A stretch of 64,000 nt of DNA from Alitta virens (taxonomy: Eukaryota; Annelida; Polychaeta; Phyllodocida; Nereididae): contig OW028573.1 of the NCBI GenBank assembly GCA_932294295.1, positions 63,837,829 through 63,901,828 of the forward strand. The letters are read 5' to 3'. This document shows, in pieces, positions 14,313 through 25,500 of the stretch. The stretch's first letter is position 1. Every line of letters begins with the position of its first letter. The position numbers and the translations under genes were made by a program. The notes under the pieces are model-generated. The model searched no databases and was not told where the DNA came from. It worked only from the letters and a program-made list of their open reading frames with translations.

Positions 14313-14632
14313 TGGAGCCTCGTTGTAAGAACACGTCTCTATTAAGACCACCACTCAATGAACACTACTGCAACTGGGTAACCTCACCATTAAGACCACT
14401 AGTAACTGACTAGCCTTGATGATATTATTGTCTGTAACATAGATGAGTGACAATAGAACACAGTGTATACTCCAGTTTCATGGTCACCTCACCATACAGA
14501 TAATCTCACAACTACGACCACTAAAGTTTGGTCCCAACCATATTCTTATTACCTCGCTATAAGACCATCTCACCCTTGTGGCGGCCCGTCTTGTTTTTAC
14601 CAAGGGGTCCTTATAGTGAGGTTATAAGGTAT
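14313..14632. repeat. Cluster of TTAAGACC / CTATAAGACC hairpin repeats
   Basis: Several units sit together. GTCTCTATTAAGACCACCAC starts near 14335 and ACCTCACCATTAAGACCACT lies at 14381-14400. A further pair, CCTCGCTATAAGACC (14552-14566) and GGTCCTTATAGTGAGG (14606-14621), forms an inverted repeat with one substitution and one indel. The 18-base word ACCTCACCATTAAGACCA is repeated exactly near 59.73 kb. This supports a dispersed family rather than chance. Confidence 0.6.
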
Positions 14633-17468
14633 TTTAAGCTTTTATGCAGGATTATTTATACTGGAGATACAATTAACTCTTAAAATTGCAACTCCACCCA
14701 TGTGGTTTACTGTGATAAACAGATAAAATTTATTCTTATATGTATGTTTATTACCCAAGCTTGACAGTTGCCCCTATAACTAAGCTTGCAGGACCAGGGA
14801 CTAGGGCTATTTTGACAAGAAATTGTTCTGCAGGAAGGCATATAGGCAGTGTCCTTGCTTGCCAGCTGACCTGGGGTCTTGGCCAGGTCAAGTGCTCTTT
14901 AAGTACCACAACACATGTCCATTTGTTGCTAAATATATTCGCTACATGGAGATAAAAATGATAGCTTTTCATGACAGTATCCTGACTGCTCGTATGCCCT
15001 GTCAAGTACATATTTTTATCATTCATGTAAAGCTGTGTAATAGTTTCATCGGACATAAAAATCCAAGGTCAGTTATTTACACACTGGCCTAATTTGTGAC
15101 AGCCTGAAATGTATCTAGAATTATTACATTATTGCGCTAAACGTGTTGAATATAAAAATATGTATAAGCATTGATAGAGCCTGGGACGACTATTGCTGTG
15201 TATATTAATTTTGTGGAAAATGTTGATCGCATGAGAGCTCTGCAGTGCAGTATGGTTCAAGGTCAGAGATTTAGTGTTTGTCTTTAATTGTTTTTTATCT
15301 TACACATTTTCTAGGTGAGCTGTACCCAATAGATCCATCGGTTCACTCATGTTGGGCATAAATATTTCTCGGTGCCAAACCTGAGGTCAAAGTTAGTGTT
15401 ATTGAACGCTGCGCAGTTCTATATAATATACACACGCAGTAACCCAATTATCAATTCTGCTCTTCACAACATTTCAAGGTCAACTTCCTGTTACATAAAA
15501 ATCCCCAAGCATGCTCTGCAATAGCCCGCCTCTTTACAACCAACATGATAAGCCTGTTGAGCAATAAATGGGTCATCTATTTTTATATATACATTTGCCC
15601 TCATTATTAACCTGTTTTATGTATATATATGTGGGTATTTTATTCATTCATACTACATTATTGAATTTAACTATAATGCGTATTAAATATGGATAAGTGA
15701 CAAGCAGGTACATTGAAACGTGGCAATTACAAGTTGACAACTGGTACTGTACGAATAACAGCATATTGCAAATACATACATCATGTAACATGTAGCTTTA
15801 CATAAATAATAAACAGTATAGATTATAGATTTTTCCTGATTACTATCTGCCGGACGTTCATCTTAAGTTGTCAGTCTAAGTTAAGGTAAACACGGTCAAT
15901 AAATAATGAATATCGACTGACCCCATATTTCAAAAAAGTGCAATGAACTCAAAAAGGCCAACACCCGGATAGGCAGGTTGCCAGGTCTTGAGTAGCTACA
16001 TATGAAGGATAAAAAGGTTACAGGGTACAGAAACGGGGTTGCTACCCTATCATTAATATACCTGCTTGTCTGGACTTCTCAATCTTTTGACAGATATTTC
16101 ACAAAACACTCCCACTATTGAGGCAAAATAACCTGGGCTAAAATGCCAATCTTCCTATCTCACTACCATGTAAACACACTGAGTGGCCTGAAAACATAGT
16201 TACACTAGACTTGCCTCATTTCTCTTCCTGCGTAAATACCTTCATGAAACAAGTGCACCGAGAAATTCAACTGTGTTCAACTCGCCACTTTTTGAAGACT
16301 ATTTTTCTCTCGGTAAGGATCATACACTGATAATATTTGGATCATACAATCAAGAGATCCACTTACTGATGGATACGTGGCACTTAAGTAGCAATGTAAT
16401 ACTGGCGTTATGTGCTATCTGAGGAGAAATAATTCGGACATGGTTGTTGCATGTGAGTTGGCTTGCTTGGCCCTGATGCCTAAGAGGCCTGCTTAGGTTT
16501 GCTTGTTTATTTACCACGTAACAGCTGGCCCATACTACCAGGTGAACTGGTGCAAAGCAGTTATTAACTGGCAAGCCATTGAGTGCAGTTGCAGTGCATT
16601 CTGCAGGCCGCTGATCCCGGATCACTGCAGGGATAGGCCCGGATAGTCCCTACCCACCTAGGATCCTGCGGGGCATCCTGCAGTTCTAGTCATGCAGCCT
16701 GAGAGGCCTGGCACCCCACAGTGTCTGAAATGACCCCGTCTAATGGCGTCCCTACACACTAACCACATGGCTTTTTTAAGGCCTATCACTGAGTGCAAAG
16801 TGTCAGTTTATTATACACGATTAAAAATGTATTTACAAGTACATTTCGATACATATGTAACACGTGGACTCATAAGTCCCTCTACTTACAGGGTGACTAT
16901 TAATAAACCGATCAATTGTTACATTTCCTAACTTTTTCTCTAGAACACATGCTTCTTGGGTTGCGAGGTCAGGTTTGAAACGACCTTGGAATTATCAATT
17001 AATAACATCACGATAAAAGAGGAGTAAAAAAAGAGGTGAGATAAACAGGTTATTATGTAGTAAATCATGCGTTGGCAATGCCCCTATATGGCATCGCATG
17101 TGCAGAGAAATCAATATAAAGGTTTACGGAGGCGTCCGTTTTTTTCTTATTTGGTTCAAGGCTAAACGGAGATAGCTCGGCTACCGCTCTTGGCTGCACT
17201 CAATGACCGAAAGGATTCGAATACATCATCCGTGTACGTAATGACCAACTAGGGACACTTCAGCAGCCCAGCCTATTTCTCCCCCTGCTTCCTTGAAGGT
17301 TAGACAGGTAGCTGCCGTTCTTGCCCTTAAAATATGTCTGCCTGTTGAAGGCTACCATACAATGTCTTCATACAAGTCCACATTCATGTACTGTCTGCTC
17401 TAGCTCTATATTGTACTTTTGTAGTTAATTGCTCTTCTGCGAATAGAAATTCCTGTCTCTTCACAGCT
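14633..17468. other. Non-coding stretch with nuclear-receptor-like half-sites
   Basis: No gene is seen. Exact TCAAGGTCA words lie at 15257-15265 and 15474-15482, with a third just beyond at 17469-17477. The family consensus for ERR/NR5A monomer sites is TNAAGGTCA. A GC-richer patch at 16597-16690 contains the palindrome TGATCC-C-GGATCA (16612-16624). Confidence 0.5.
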
Positions 17469-18073
17469 TCAAGGTCAACTGGGGACCCAAGGTCAGACGA
17501 CGCGTCCTTCGAAAGCTGTCTCCCGCCGTCTACGACCTTGAGGCGACGCAGCGCAGAGTTGGCAGAGCAATCTGCGCACTAAGAAAAATTCCCATCTGCA
17601 ACTATCATTGGCTGCTCTCGAGAACTTTCGGTACTCCACAAGGTTAAAAGTAGTGAATGCTTGCGATATATGTGGATTGGATTGGCATTTGAAGGAGTCA
17701 CACGTTTTGAGAAATGTTCCCAAAATATCTATTTTAAAGGATATCTAAAGAGTTATTAAACCAAGACTACAGTGGATATTACAGGTGGATATAAGTGATT
17801 TCACTCAATATACTTTTCATCGATATCCATATGAAGAAAAGGTGACTTTTAAGACATTTTATGATTTTTAAACACTGAAAGCACCATATTATCGTTCAAA
17901 ATCATCAGTGGTGCGTGAAATTATTGATTTTATATGAGGGACTTAGTGAGAAAGTTGAAGTGTTGATACCCCAAGTGTAAAAGCTGAAGGACTTGTCCAA
18001 CAAAGTGTGAACCCTGGAGTGTGAACAACAGAGGGATTCCACAGTTATTGTATTGGGACTAAGACCTTTCACA

Positions 18074-19351
18074 ATGAGCCCTGACCCAAAACAAAACAAG
18101 GACCAGGAGAAAAATGAGCAATCAGCTGATCGATGGTGTTTTGATGATTGCAAATATGAAGGCAAATATGAAGGCAAATCAAAGGCAGGAGCTAAATCCT
18201 CGGAGATGGTACGTTGCTGTTCATGCATGAATTGGTACCATGAGGACTGTGTTAAAGCTAAGGAGAAGAATGGCAATTTCAGTGGCGTCTGGCAATGTTT
18301 TTCCTGTCGTCATATCCCATCATACATTGCTGAATTGCTACAAGAGATGAAGAATCTAAGAGAAGATGTGAAGATATTGAGGGCTGACCAACAAACATCC
18401 CAGAAATCCTTGGATGATATCAAGGGTGAATGCAAGACTCTCAGAGATGATAACACGTTATTGAAGACACAAGTGACATCATTGTCTCAACAACTGCAGA
18501 AGAAAACGTGGGAAAGTTTCACAAATGGAAACCAAAAGTCTTTACTTATTGGAGACTCCATTATTAGGGATGTAGATGAGAGCAAGTTAAAACAGACCCA
18601 GGTGACCTCACTCCCCAAGGCCAAGGTCACAGATGTCCTCAAGTGTCTGCAAGATGATGAGAAATCCTATAAAATGATCACTTGTTGTGTGGGTACTAAC
18701 AACTGCAGTGAAGATAACTTTAGTGATGCTGATGTGTGTGAAACATACAAGACCATCATAGCCACTGCCAAAGAAAAGGTTGGCGACCCAAAGAACATTC
18801 AGATTGTGAGCATTCCTCCTCGCACAGATTCAACAGTGTTTCAGGAGAATGTAAATGTTCTCAATGCCTGTTTGTCAACAATAGCCAATGATGAGGGAGT
18901 AACATTTATCAATAATGACATGACCTTCAAACTTTCTGATGGAGCTGCAAATGATGGTTATCTCCAAAATGATGGTGTACATCTGAATAATAAAGGTACT
19001 AACAGGTTGGCCAAAAATATGCAGTTGAAAGTCAAGTCAGAAGTGACCAATGGTAACATTGTAAAAACAGGCAGGCAAAACAAAAACACTTCCCAAATGA
19101 AATGTGCAGTTGATGAAGGTGATGGTGACTGGCAGAATGTCAGTTATAAACGTGGCCCAAGAAGATCGACCAAAATCACAGAATTCCAAAGACAACCCTC
19201 CAAATCTGATAATGGTCAAAGACAAACAAATAGAAAGTGTTGGTTTTGTGGTGAAAATAATCATGTTTCACATAATTGCAGGCATGGCCATAAAATTACC
19301 TGCAACAGCTGCCAACAACTTGGTCATAAGTCTAAACACTGTGTTGGCTAG
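18074..19351 (+). CDS. LINE ORF1: PHD finger, coiled coil, SGNH esterase, two zinc knuckles
   Basis: 425 aa from the ATG at 18074, which has A at -3. The frame is open upstream to a TTG at 18053, but there is no earlier ATG. The domains read in order. A PHD-type zinc finger has C22, C26, C48, C51, H56, C59, W73, C75 and C78. Residues 85-145 are heptad-rich and probably coiled coil. An SGNH/GDSL esterase follows, with GDSI (nucleophile S162), GTNN (207-210) and the D300-G-V-H303 block. A basic stretch leads to two CX2CX4HX4C knuckles (389-402 and 410-423). ORF1 proteins of this type are known in CR1-group LINEs and bind the element RNA; the esterase's role is unsettled. The frame ends at a TAG that is in frame with ORF2. 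Confidence 0.93.
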   Translation: MSPDPKQNKDQEKNEQSADRWCFDDCKYEGKYEGKSKAGAKSSEMVRCCSCMNWYHEDCVKAKEKNGNFSGVWQCFSCRHIPSYIAELLQEMKNLREDVKILRADQQTSQKSLDDIKGECKTLRDDNTLLKTQVTSLSQQLQKKTWESFTNGNQKSLLIGDSIIRDVDESKLKQTQVTSLPKAKVTDVLKCLQDDEKSYKMITCCVGTNNCSEDNFSDADVCETYKTIIATAKEKVGDPKNIQIVSIPPRTDSTVFQENVNVLNACLSTIANDEGVTFINNDMTFKLSDGAANDGYLQNDGVHLNNKGTNRLAKNMQLKVKSEVTNGNIVKTGRQNKNTSQMKCAVDEGDGDWQNVSYKRGPRRSTKITEFQRQPSKSDNGQRQTNRKCWFCGENNHVSHNCRHGHKITCNSCQQLGHKSKHCVG

Positions 19352-19486
19352 GGCTGTGGCCAGGATGAGTGTGCCGCTCCTGATACCTGTCCCAGCACAG
19401 GTCCAGAAGCATGTGAGAACGTAACACAGACTCCAGAAAAACCTCAACATAATTCATCATCTGCATCATTGAATAAAGAGAAAAGA
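19352..19486 (+). other. In-frame linker between LINE ORF1 stop and ORF2 ATG
   Basis: After the TAG at 19349-19351 the same frame stays open for exactly 45 codons to the first ORF2 ATG at 19487. The linker is Cys-rich at its start (cysteines at linker positions 2, 7, 13 and 21) and then polar. Its openness fits either readthrough of the TAG to make an ORF1-ORF2 fusion, or a recent nonsense mutation in a once-fused polyprotein. Reinitiation at 19487 is the conventional alternative. Confidence 0.75.
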
Positions 19487-22294
19487 ATGAAGCAGGCTGG
19501 GATTAGGATAGCTTACATCAATGTCAGAAGCCTCCTCCCAAAAATTGAACAAATTCAGCATCTTTTATATGAAAAGGAAATACACCTACTGGGAGTTGGG
19601 GAAACTTGGCTGGACGACACTATTCTCAACTCTGATATAGCAACTGATGGATATACAATAGTTCGAGTTGATCGAAATAGACATGGAGGTGGTGTGCTGT
19701 TTTTTGTGAACGATAAAGTCTCACACAGAGAAGTCAAATTTTCTCCAAGTGAAGTTGAAAATGTGTGGATTACCATAAATGTACACAAAGAACAGTATTT
19801 GATTGGAAATATGTATAGACCCCCGAGCAGTGACTCTAATTACTTTGACAAAATGTTGGATTTACTTGAACAAGCATCAAATGAAGCAGAAAATGTTATT
19901 TTATTGGGTGATCTTAACTATGATTATAAGACTGACATGAACCCAATATTTCTCATAGAGTCCATGTTTGAAATGAAACAATTGGTGATGTCACCAACAA
20001 GGATTACTAATACATCATCAACGTTGATAGATATAATTTTATCAAATGTATCTGATAAACATTTCAATACTGAAGTTCTCCCAATTGGTATGAGTGATCA
20101 TTTTCCTGTTGTAACTGTGTTAAGATCACAAGACAAAGCTCAGGCTGTTCACAAAACAGTCCGATTTAGGGATTATAAGAATTTTGTGAACAATGACTTT
20201 TTAAATGAATTATTTGCCAAACTAGAAAACATTCAGACAACAGAAACAACACAAGAAAACGATCCAGAGAAACTGTGGCAAACATTCAAGTTAAGCTTCC
20301 TTGAAATTTCCAACAAACACGCACCTGTGAAAACAATGCGTTTAAAGAACAGATATTGTCCCTGGATGAACAAAGCTGTCATAGACTTGATGTACAAAAG
20401 AGACTATATTCACAGAAAAGCAATTCGTGATCAATGTCCAGTGATGTGGGATGAGTACAAAACTCTTCGAAATAAAGTGACCTCATTGATAAAAGAAAAC
20501 AAAAGAAAATATTTTGAGAATGAACTTTGTAAAAATTCCAGTAATGCCAAACAATTTTGGAAGACAGTTAACAAACTTACTGGCAAGTGTGTATATGAAT
20601 CTGCACCAAAAGAACTCAGTGCGAATGCATTTAATGAATATTTTTCTAATATTGGACATAATGTTGTAAAAGAAAATGTACAATCGTCTACAATTCAAGA
20701 GGTCAAATGGAAAAATCCACCTTGTGTACACAGCTTTAAATTTAGTTCAGCTGGTGATACTGATGTACGTAAATATATTAAATCTCTTGGCTCTGATTCT
20801 TCTAATGATGTAATAGGTTTTGATGCAAAGTTGTTGTTCATTTCAATTGATGTTATAACTCCTATTATCACAAAGATCATAAATGCAACTTTTCTACATG
20901 CTAAATTGCCAAATGATTGGAAATTTTCCAGAGTTACCCCTGTTTACAAGGGAAAAGGTGCTAAGAATGACATGAATAATTACAGACCCATAAGTGTAAT
21001 AGGCCATGTTGCCAAAATTGTGGAAAAAGTGGTTCAAAAACAATTGTTGTGGTATCTACTCTCTAATGATTTAATTGTCAATGATCAGTCAGCTTATAGA
21101 CCTATGCACAATACCCAAACTGCATTACATAGAGTTGTGGATTCATGGATAGATAATATAAATGATAGTTTATTAACCGGTGTATGCTTTTTAGATATAC
21201 GTAAGTGCTTTGACACTATAGATCATGATGTGCTTGAAGAAAAATTAGGTTTTTATGGTGTAAAAAATTCTGAATACAAATGGTTTTGTGAGTATCTTAA
21301 TGGCAGAGCACAAGTTGTCAAACATAATAATACATTATCTAACAAGTCTGATATTACAATTGGTGTCCCACAAGGCTCTGTATTGGGCCCGATCTTGTTT
21401 ACGCTTTTTGTTAACGATATAACACAATATTCAGAGACAGGTATTTGTAATTTATATGCAGATGACACAATAGCATATTGTCAGGGTAATACTGTACAAG
21501 AGGTTCAAGAAAAACTCCAGCTGTGTGTCTCTAAACTTAGTGAATGGTACTCAAACAACAAACTGTCAGTTAACACCAACAAATGTGAAGTTATGTTGAT
21601 AGCATCCAGAAACAGAGTAATCTCTGATCACCTTGATATAAGGATTAATGGAACTGATTTGTTGTATGTAACTTGTGCAAACTATCTTGGTATGCAAATA
21701 GATAACAACTTGTCATGGAATCAGTATGTTGATAAATTAAGCTCTAATATTGCATGTAAACTGAATAGATTAAGAAGACTTAAAGGTGTTGTGTCATGTG
21801 ATGTTCTCAGTAAGATATTTTTAACATTTATACAACCATGTATTGACTATGCAATAAGTGTGTGGGGTCAAACCAGTGAGTACAATATTGATAAGATTCA
21901 GAGACTTCAAAATTTTGCTGCAAGAATGGTAACTAACAATTATGATTTTATAAACATTAGAAATATTGTAATTGTTAAATCTTTGGGTTGGATGAATGTA
22001 AGACAAAGATGCTTTTATTTTACAACCACTTTAATGTTTAAATGTATACATGGTCTGGCACCGAGTTATATGGTAAATGATGTTGTCATGAACTGTGATG
22101 TAAATCAAATGAATACTAGAAGTCACCCAATGAATTTGTATGTTCCCAGTGTTACTAGTCAATTTGGAAAAAAGTCATTTAAATATGCAGGTGCTATTGC
22201 TTGGAATGGTTTACCCTCTGATTTGAAAGATATTTATATTTACAATAGTTTTAAGTCAAAATTGAAAATGTTTATTTTACATGATCTTAATTAA
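19487..22294 (+). CDS. LINE ORF2: AP endonuclease plus reverse transcriptase
   Basis: 935 aa from the first ATG at 19487. A TTG six codons upstream is in frame but is an unlikely start. The N-terminal apurinic-type endonuclease nicks target DNA. Its blocks are visible as YINVRSL, GETWLDD, GDLNYDY and the closing SDHFPV. The central reverse transcriptase shows NYRPISV, FLDIRKCFDTIDH, GVPQGSVLGPILF and the catalytic YADD at residues 657-660. The C-terminal region carries the KIQRLQNFAARM and WNGLPSDLK blocks common to CR1/L2 elements. There are no internal stops or frameshifts and all catalytic blocks are present, so the enzyme looks functional. It works with ORF1 in a cytoplasmic and then nuclear RNP (known for the class). 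Confidence 0.96.
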   Translation: MKQAGIRIAYINVRSLLPKIEQIQHLLYEKEIHLLGVGETWLDDTILNSDIATDGYTIVRVDRNRHGGGVLFFVNDKVSHREVKFSPSEVENVWITINVHKEQYLIGNMYRPPSSDSNYFDKMLDLLEQASNEAENVILLGDLNYDYKTDMNPIFLIESMFEMKQLVMSPTRITNTSSTLIDIILSNVSDKHFNTEVLPIGMSDHFPVVTVLRSQDKAQAVHKTVRFRDYKNFVNNDFLNELFAKLENIQTTETTQENDPEKLWQTFKLSFLEISNKHAPVKTMRLKNRYCPWMNKAVIDLMYKRDYIHRKAIRDQCPVMWDEYKTLRNKVTSLIKENKRKYFENELCKNSSNAKQFWKTVNKLTGKCVYESAPKELSANAFNEYFSNIGHNVVKENVQSSTIQEVKWKNPPCVHSFKFSSAGDTDVRKYIKSLGSDSSNDVIGFDAKLLFISIDVITPIITKIINATFLHAKLPNDWKFSRVTPVYKGKGAKNDMNNYRPISVIGHVAKIVEKVVQKQLLWYLLSNDLIVNDQSAYRPMHNTQTALHRVVDSWIDNINDSLLTGVCFLDIRKCFDTIDHDVLEEKLGFYGVKNSEYKWFCEYLNGRAQVVKHNNTLSNKSDITIGVPQGSVLGPILFTLFVNDITQYSETGICNLYADDTIAYCQGNTVQEVQEKLQLCVSKLSEWYSNNKLSVNTNKCEVMLIASRNRVISDHLDIRINGTDLLYVTCANYLGMQIDNNLSWNQYVDKLSSNIACKLNRLRRLKGVVSCDVLSKIFLTFIQPCIDYAISVWGQTSEYNIDKIQRLQNFAARMVTNNYDFINIRNIVIVKSLGWMNVRQRCFYFTTTLMFKCIHGLAPSYMVNDVVMNCDVNQMNTRSHPMNLYVPSVTSQFGKKSFKYAGAIAWNGLPSDLKDIYIYNSFKSKLKMFILHDLN

Positions 22295-22508
22295 TTTAAT
22301 TACTCTTTTATGTACCTAATGTGTTTTTATATCTACATGTCATTTTATATTAATTAATATACTATCTTATGTATTTATTTATATTTCGCTATTGTAACTT
22401 GTTTTTATTGTATTATACTGTTTTTTACCATATGGGCCACATGTGAAACAGTTTTTACTGATTGTGTTTACCCATGTAAAATATATTCAATAAATAAATA
22501 AATAAATA
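22295..22508 (+). other. LINE 3' UTR with stem-loop and AATA tail
   Basis: The UTR is AT-rich. The stem-loop CAGT-TTTT-ACTG (22449-22460) sits about 28 bases before TATATTCAATAAATAAATAA. In L2/CR1-type elements a 3' hairpin of this kind is the recognition site for reverse transcriptase. The inverted LINE piece at 43.4 kb has the same arrangement with CAGC-TCCT-GCTG, so the last stem pair is changed on both sides and still pairs. Confidence 0.75.
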
Positions 22509-25500
22509 TATGTGCAAAAACTACATTGCTTAATTTTGCAATGAACTGAAGGACTTGTACACTTATGCAATAAATATCATTAGTGCATTAAAAGGCTACA
22601 GATACATTCACATTCAATGTCGTATAGTGGTGTACATTTGCATTTGAAGGGAGATTTAGTAATGTTTCCCTTTGGGACAGCTTTGGAATTGCATGCAGGT
22701 TTATCTGGTCTGCCATCGCAGCCTTTCAGTAGTCGCCTTTCAGTGGGACTTTACCTGTAAGCTAGCACAGTTTATGGCCCAGCACAGTCTATTTAATGGC
22801 AACAAGGTCCAAGCAACAACAGTATGTGCAGTCTGAATGCCATTTTACGGCTTAGACCTATAATCTTTGAATATCAGGGGATAGGTTAAATACAAGTCTT
22901 GGTCGCTTCCTCCATAGAATCAGATTCTACCCGAACTTGGTGAGCTTTAGACTTGAATGTCGGTTCAGAAACTTGACAATTGGACCATTTAGGACCTCAG
23001 TGTCAACTGATAGGGAAATTACATGCAAACTCCTTGCAAGTACCAACTCATTGACCATGTACGGTAAAGTACAGTTCATACAATTTACATGTGCTGATGT
23101 TATTTTTCTTGAGTGCATGTATACATGCGACATCATGTACAGTGTGTATCTATTGACGCAGCTTGTAAGTCATTTGAACGAACAGAGTGAAGAGGTTTTT
23201 CAATCAAACCTTGGGTGGTACTTTCGCTCAGGTCACAGTCCCTGTGAGCTATAATAACTTGCAGATTAAAGATTAAGTCATGTTTCGAGTAAGCTTTCCT
23301 GACCTTGCCAACTTTCCTTGAGGCCAAACCACCCCAAGTGTCCTTTACCTGTCGTAGACAGCCATCAAGTTCTGTGTAATTAAGTTACAAAAAGCAGTCA
23401 GCTATTAGTTTTAAAATGTTTTTGCAGTCACTTCGTAATTAATCATGGAGTGTGTTGTTTGACTTATTGTTTCTCCAGGTTAGATGTTGCATGTACAGCT
23501 GTATGGCAACTCTTCATACACTAGCTTCATAGCTACATTCTGTGCATATACTGCTTAGACATCTTGCTGCAAATTGTAGGTTTGCTGCATTTATAAATAT
23601 ACCTTGCCCTATAATTCACTTATAAGCTTGGGGTGACTTGAATGAGCTCTTCAGTGGTTCTAGTGCAAATGCTGAATTTATGAGACAGCTTTGGAAAATT
23701 TCCACTGGAGCAATGCACACTTGATTTCAATTTGATGCTGTCTGATCTGTTAAGGACATGCACTTGGATTTGCAATTTTACTTCTGCTGGTGTCAGCTGC
23801 AGGATAAGGCAGGTGACAACATGGAATATACATAGTGGCGTCGTTGCAGGGCCAGCTGACGGCGGCTGACGCCAGCCCAGTGTTGCAGCATTCAAGGACA
23901 CGGTTGAGTTGAGGCACCTGCCTATGTTCGTTCCTCATGAGTGACCACACCTGAGCTCTTCAGTCCACAACAAACTCCACCCACCAGCTGTGTCGCCCAA
24001 CTGTCATAGTCGTGGTGCAATGAGACGAAAAAATAAAATATATGCTTGGGCATTTCCAGAAGTCGTTTTTGCAAAGCTTCAAGGAAGTATTTGTAAAATG
24101 ACGCCAGTGGTGCTGCTATTATCGTGTTATTGATAAGTGCTCATTTATTCATAAGGACTGCAACACCTGTCATTTCCTAATAAGAGATGAGTAGAAGAAA
24201 ATAACCATGAGGATGCAATGTATGACATTATATGTACACTGAACTTATACATCCTGTTCAAAAACACATTCTATTTGCATATGATTCTGAAGGACTGTCC
24301 TTTGCCGTTTTATGTTGATTAGTGTCCTAGCAATGTGCTCCAGTGACCCTTAATTATTTATTCTAGGCATGTTTGGGGAATCTGTGCAAATGACAAACTG
24401 TCGCTCATCAACTGCGTCAGCTGCATGAGACCCCTAAGGGTTAGGGTGATTCCCAAAGCCAAAGGGGCCCTCCTGGGAACTCCCTCTATGCCACATAAGG
24501 TTATTACCAATAAATCAATGGTAGTATGAGTAGAGGTGACCTATTGCTCTAAATCTCAGATGGCACAATCAATGCACATTAGTGCTGGTAAACGTAGTGG
24601 TGTAATTCTCTTAAAAATTTGATATTGATGCTGTAATAAGTACTAATAACGCTAACACGTATATCAGGTGTATATCTGGTAGTATGCGAGTTGGCAGGGT
24701 GTTTGTATCAGTGCATGTGTGGTGCTGTGCTTTGGTATCAGGTATCGTTGGTCCTGCAGATGGTGGGCCTGTGGTGGGATCACAGTGGTTGTTTTGGAGC
24801 ACACCTGCCCACCAGGTGAGCTGCTCTGGACAGGTGCTACACTGCCAGGTCACCAACTCTGATGCCCTCCGCAGGCCCCAATACATTACCTCAAATTAGC
24901 ACCATGTCTATCCACGCATTAACAACAAACAATACCTGTATTCAATGTGCCCTTACTCCAATTACCTCCGTCAATCTCTGCAACCTAATTTGCTCCTGCT
25001 TTCAACACTGCAAATTACTCCAATTATACAACAGTTAAAAGGTGCTTGATGATGAATATATAGGAGTAGGTCTCTTATTTTAACCAACTGCTAACTCTGC
25101 TTGGTCTAACCTTCAGGGAAGGATTTCAGGGGCTCCAATAGACCCCATATGCTCCTTTTGCCCTGACAAGATGGATTAGTGAGAGTAAATCAAGTGAGTT
25201 TCTATCATTTATTGTGGTTAGGTTAATTACAAATCGAGAGAGTTGCGATAAACTCTTCAGTGTAACTGCGGGCGGGAGGTTTTTTCTTTGCACTTTTTCT
25301 GGCCTTGGAGAGAAACAATCAGCGTTAGTGACATTTTAATGTTTGTTATCCGTGTAGTTTTTTCAAGGCATACGTACTGCTCCCTGGGTTGGTTGTGGCA
25401 ACCAACGGATGAGTTTTGCAAAGAAGCTGCCACGAAGATTAAGGGCAGCAGCCTTCAGCCCCAGTGTTTTTGAGATGCTTCTGTTATTTGATGCCTCCTG

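Larger units (their letters stand above)
17480..22508 (+). mobile_element. Near full-length CR1/L2-type LINE with two intact ORFs
   Basis: A non-LTR retrotransposon, which copies itself by target-primed reverse transcription of its RNA. Layout: a 5' leader (GC-rich near 17495-17580, left edge estimated only), ORF1 at 18074-19351, ORF2 at 19487-22294, a 3' UTR with a short hairpin at 22449-22460, and a tail of AATA units (about 22488-22508). There are no LTRs, no integrase and no RNase H that I can see. Both frames are uninterrupted apart from the TAG between them, whereas the copies at 43-47 kb are broken. This insertion is therefore young or recently active. CR1, L2 and Rex1-type clades share this domain order, and I cannot separate them without a tree. 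I did not find target-site duplications. Confidence 0.9.

Noticed and set aside
18053..18073. Earlier start for LINE ORF1 at a TTG
   Set aside because: Non-ATG start; the ATG at 18074 has a good context and a PHD finger follows directly.
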